This document shows, in pieces, positions 23,652 to 24,518 of a stretch of DNA of 24,518 bases (position 1 is its first letter; every line of letters starts with the position of its first letter). The notes beneath the pieces are model-generated. The model was given only the letters and a program-made list of their open reading frames with translations, did no database searches and had not been told where the DNA came from. Position numbers and translations under genes: made by a program. Location of the stretch: positions 1 through 24,518 of the forward strand of contig CAZYDH010000023.1 of the NCBI GenBank assembly GCA_964645915.1, written 5' to 3'. Source of the stretch: JACNKV01 sp964645915 (GTDB lineage Bacteria; Fidelibacterota; Marinisomatia; Marinisomatales; JACNKV01).

Positions 23652-24518
23652 ATGTTAGATCATATTTTATTTACATTATCAGAAGATAAAAGTCGCTCGA
23701 AAACAATAATAAAAGAGCTATCAAAACAACTAAAAACGGATAAGCAAACCTTTAATCGATCTCATGATTGGATATCCGCTTTGAATTATTGTTCAATAAA
23801 TAAAAAACCGGTCATTTGGTTGGACTGGTCAACTACAGAAAAGTATTATCATAATTTTTATAAAGAATTACAACATTTATACCCAAGACTTCCTGTTGTT
23901 ATTTATCATCAAGAAAAAACCATTCCAAAGGATTTATGTACTAAAAACAAATCGATTTTTGCGATAATAAATGAAAACAACTTACTGGATGAAATAATGC
24001 CTTTGGTAACCCGTTTAAATATTTATTACGATTTTTTATCTATATTAAACAAATCCCAGATGCTTGAAATTGCACCCAATGGATTCGGTCCGTTTATTGG
24101 AAATTCAACGATCATGTTATCTGTTTATCAGATGATCACAAAGGTGGCCTGTACGGATTATAATGTGTTGATCACCGGAGCAAGCGGGACAGGAAAAGAA
24201 TTAACCGCGCAGACAATTCATCGATTAGGAGATCGAAAGCAAGGACCTTTTATTTCCATTAACTGTGCAGCCATTCCGGATAATTTATTGGAAAGCGAGT
24301 TGTTCGGATACGAAAAAGGTGCGTTTACGGATGCAACTCAAGCAAAACCCGGAAAATTTGAATTAGCTGATAAAGGCACAATATTTTTGGATGAAATTGG
24401 TGATATGCCATTAAATCTGCAGACAAAATTATTAAGAGTCCTTGAGGACCATAAGATCGAAAGACTGGGCGGCACAAAAGAGAAAAAGATAGATATACGA
24501 TTGATCGCTGCAACAAAT
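23652..24518 (+). CDS. Sigma-54-dependent transcriptional activator, 3' end cut by window edge
   Basis: The first 289 codons of an NtrC-type enhancer-binding protein; the frame is open to the window end. Residues 1-135 form an N-terminal domain with receiver-like hydrophobic pattern (PVIWLDWSTT, RLPVVIYHQ) but no recognisable acidic pocket or LLDxxMP block, so it is either a degenerate receiver or another sensor domain. The AAA+ domain begins near 145: Walker A GASGTGKE at 176-183, ELFGYEKGAFTDA ending at 228, Walker B IFLDEIGD near 244-251, and RLIAATN at the window edge. The sigma-54 contact loop reads GAFTDA instead of the common GAFTGA. The C-terminal HTH is outside the window. It follows pilB by two bases, as PilR-type regulators often do in pilus loci. 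Confidence 0.93.
   Translation, partial: MLDHILFTLSEDKSRSKTIIKELSKQLKTDKQTFNRSHDWISALNYCSINKKPVIWLDWSTTEKYYHNFYKELQHLYPRLPVVIYHQEKTIPKDLCTKNKSIFAIINENNLLDEIMPLVTRLNIYYDFLSILNKSQMLEIAPNGFGPFIGNSTIMLSVYQMITKVACTDYNVLITGASGTGKELTAQTIHRLGDRKQGPFISINCAAIPDNLLESELFGYEKGAFTDATQAKPGKFELADKGTIFLDEIGDMPLNLQTKLLRVLEDHKIERLGGTKEKKIDIRLIAATN

Noticed and set aside
1..24518. CRISPR array, insertion sequence, phage or tRNA/rRNA gene
   Set aside because: No regularly spaced repeats, transposase-like ORF, inverted terminal repeats, phage structural genes or tRNA cloverleaf were recognised on reading; gene content and compositional feel are uniform.

Overview
The window reads as chromosomal DNA from an AT-rich, Gram-negative (diderm) bacterium. 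It encodes an LpxH-type lipid A enzyme, a LolA-like protein, a large outer-membrane barrel protein, a lipoprotein and a secretin. Low GC, few strong Shine-Dalgarno sites, many 4- or 8-base stop/start overlaps, and proteins of FCB-group flavour (propeller-barrel fusions, HTH-plus-receiver proteins) suggest a relative of the FCB superphylum, possibly Marinimicrobia. That placement is inference and was not tested. I see no rRNA, tRNA, CRISPR array, insertion sequence or prophage.

Left half, minus strand (11879 down to 1): a tightly packed run of nine genes. In transcription order these are a metallopeptidase-like/TolB-propeller/barrel outer-membrane protein, radA, tgt, an ABC transporter ATPase, its ABC-2 permease, a LolA-like periplasmic protein, mtaB, a deoxynucleoside kinase, and an ABC-F protein cut by the window edge. 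Most junctions overlap by 4 bases or are separated by fewer than 65 bases, so one operon is likely. It mixes housekeeping (DNA repair, tRNA modification at queuosine and t6A sites, dNTP salvage, ribosome-associated ABC-F) with envelope functions.

A 168-base divergent promoter region (11880-12047) separates it from a plus-strand trio: lpxH, a HEAT-repeat lipoprotein and a secreted protein with an LSm/SH3-like segment and an FxLyD-like domain. These too are overlapped head to tail.

After a 221-base intergenic region with a perfect 20-base palindrome and short direct repeats, a second plus-strand operon (14975 to the window end) encodes a type IV pilus / type II secretion-like machine. It comprises an HTH-receiver regulator, an ExeA/GspA-like AAA ATPase, a PilM-PilN fusion (GspL-like), PilO, a PilP/GspC-like protein, a short secretin, a receiver-only protein, prepilin peptidase PilD, assembly ATPase PilB/GspE, and the first 289 codons of a sigma-54 activator. 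Pilins and the PilC/GspF platform protein are not in the window; they may lie downstream. The machine's inner-membrane alignment complex (PilMN-O-P) would link the cytoplasmic ATPase to the secretin. Three signalling proteins interleaved with structural genes make this locus the most interesting part of the window.
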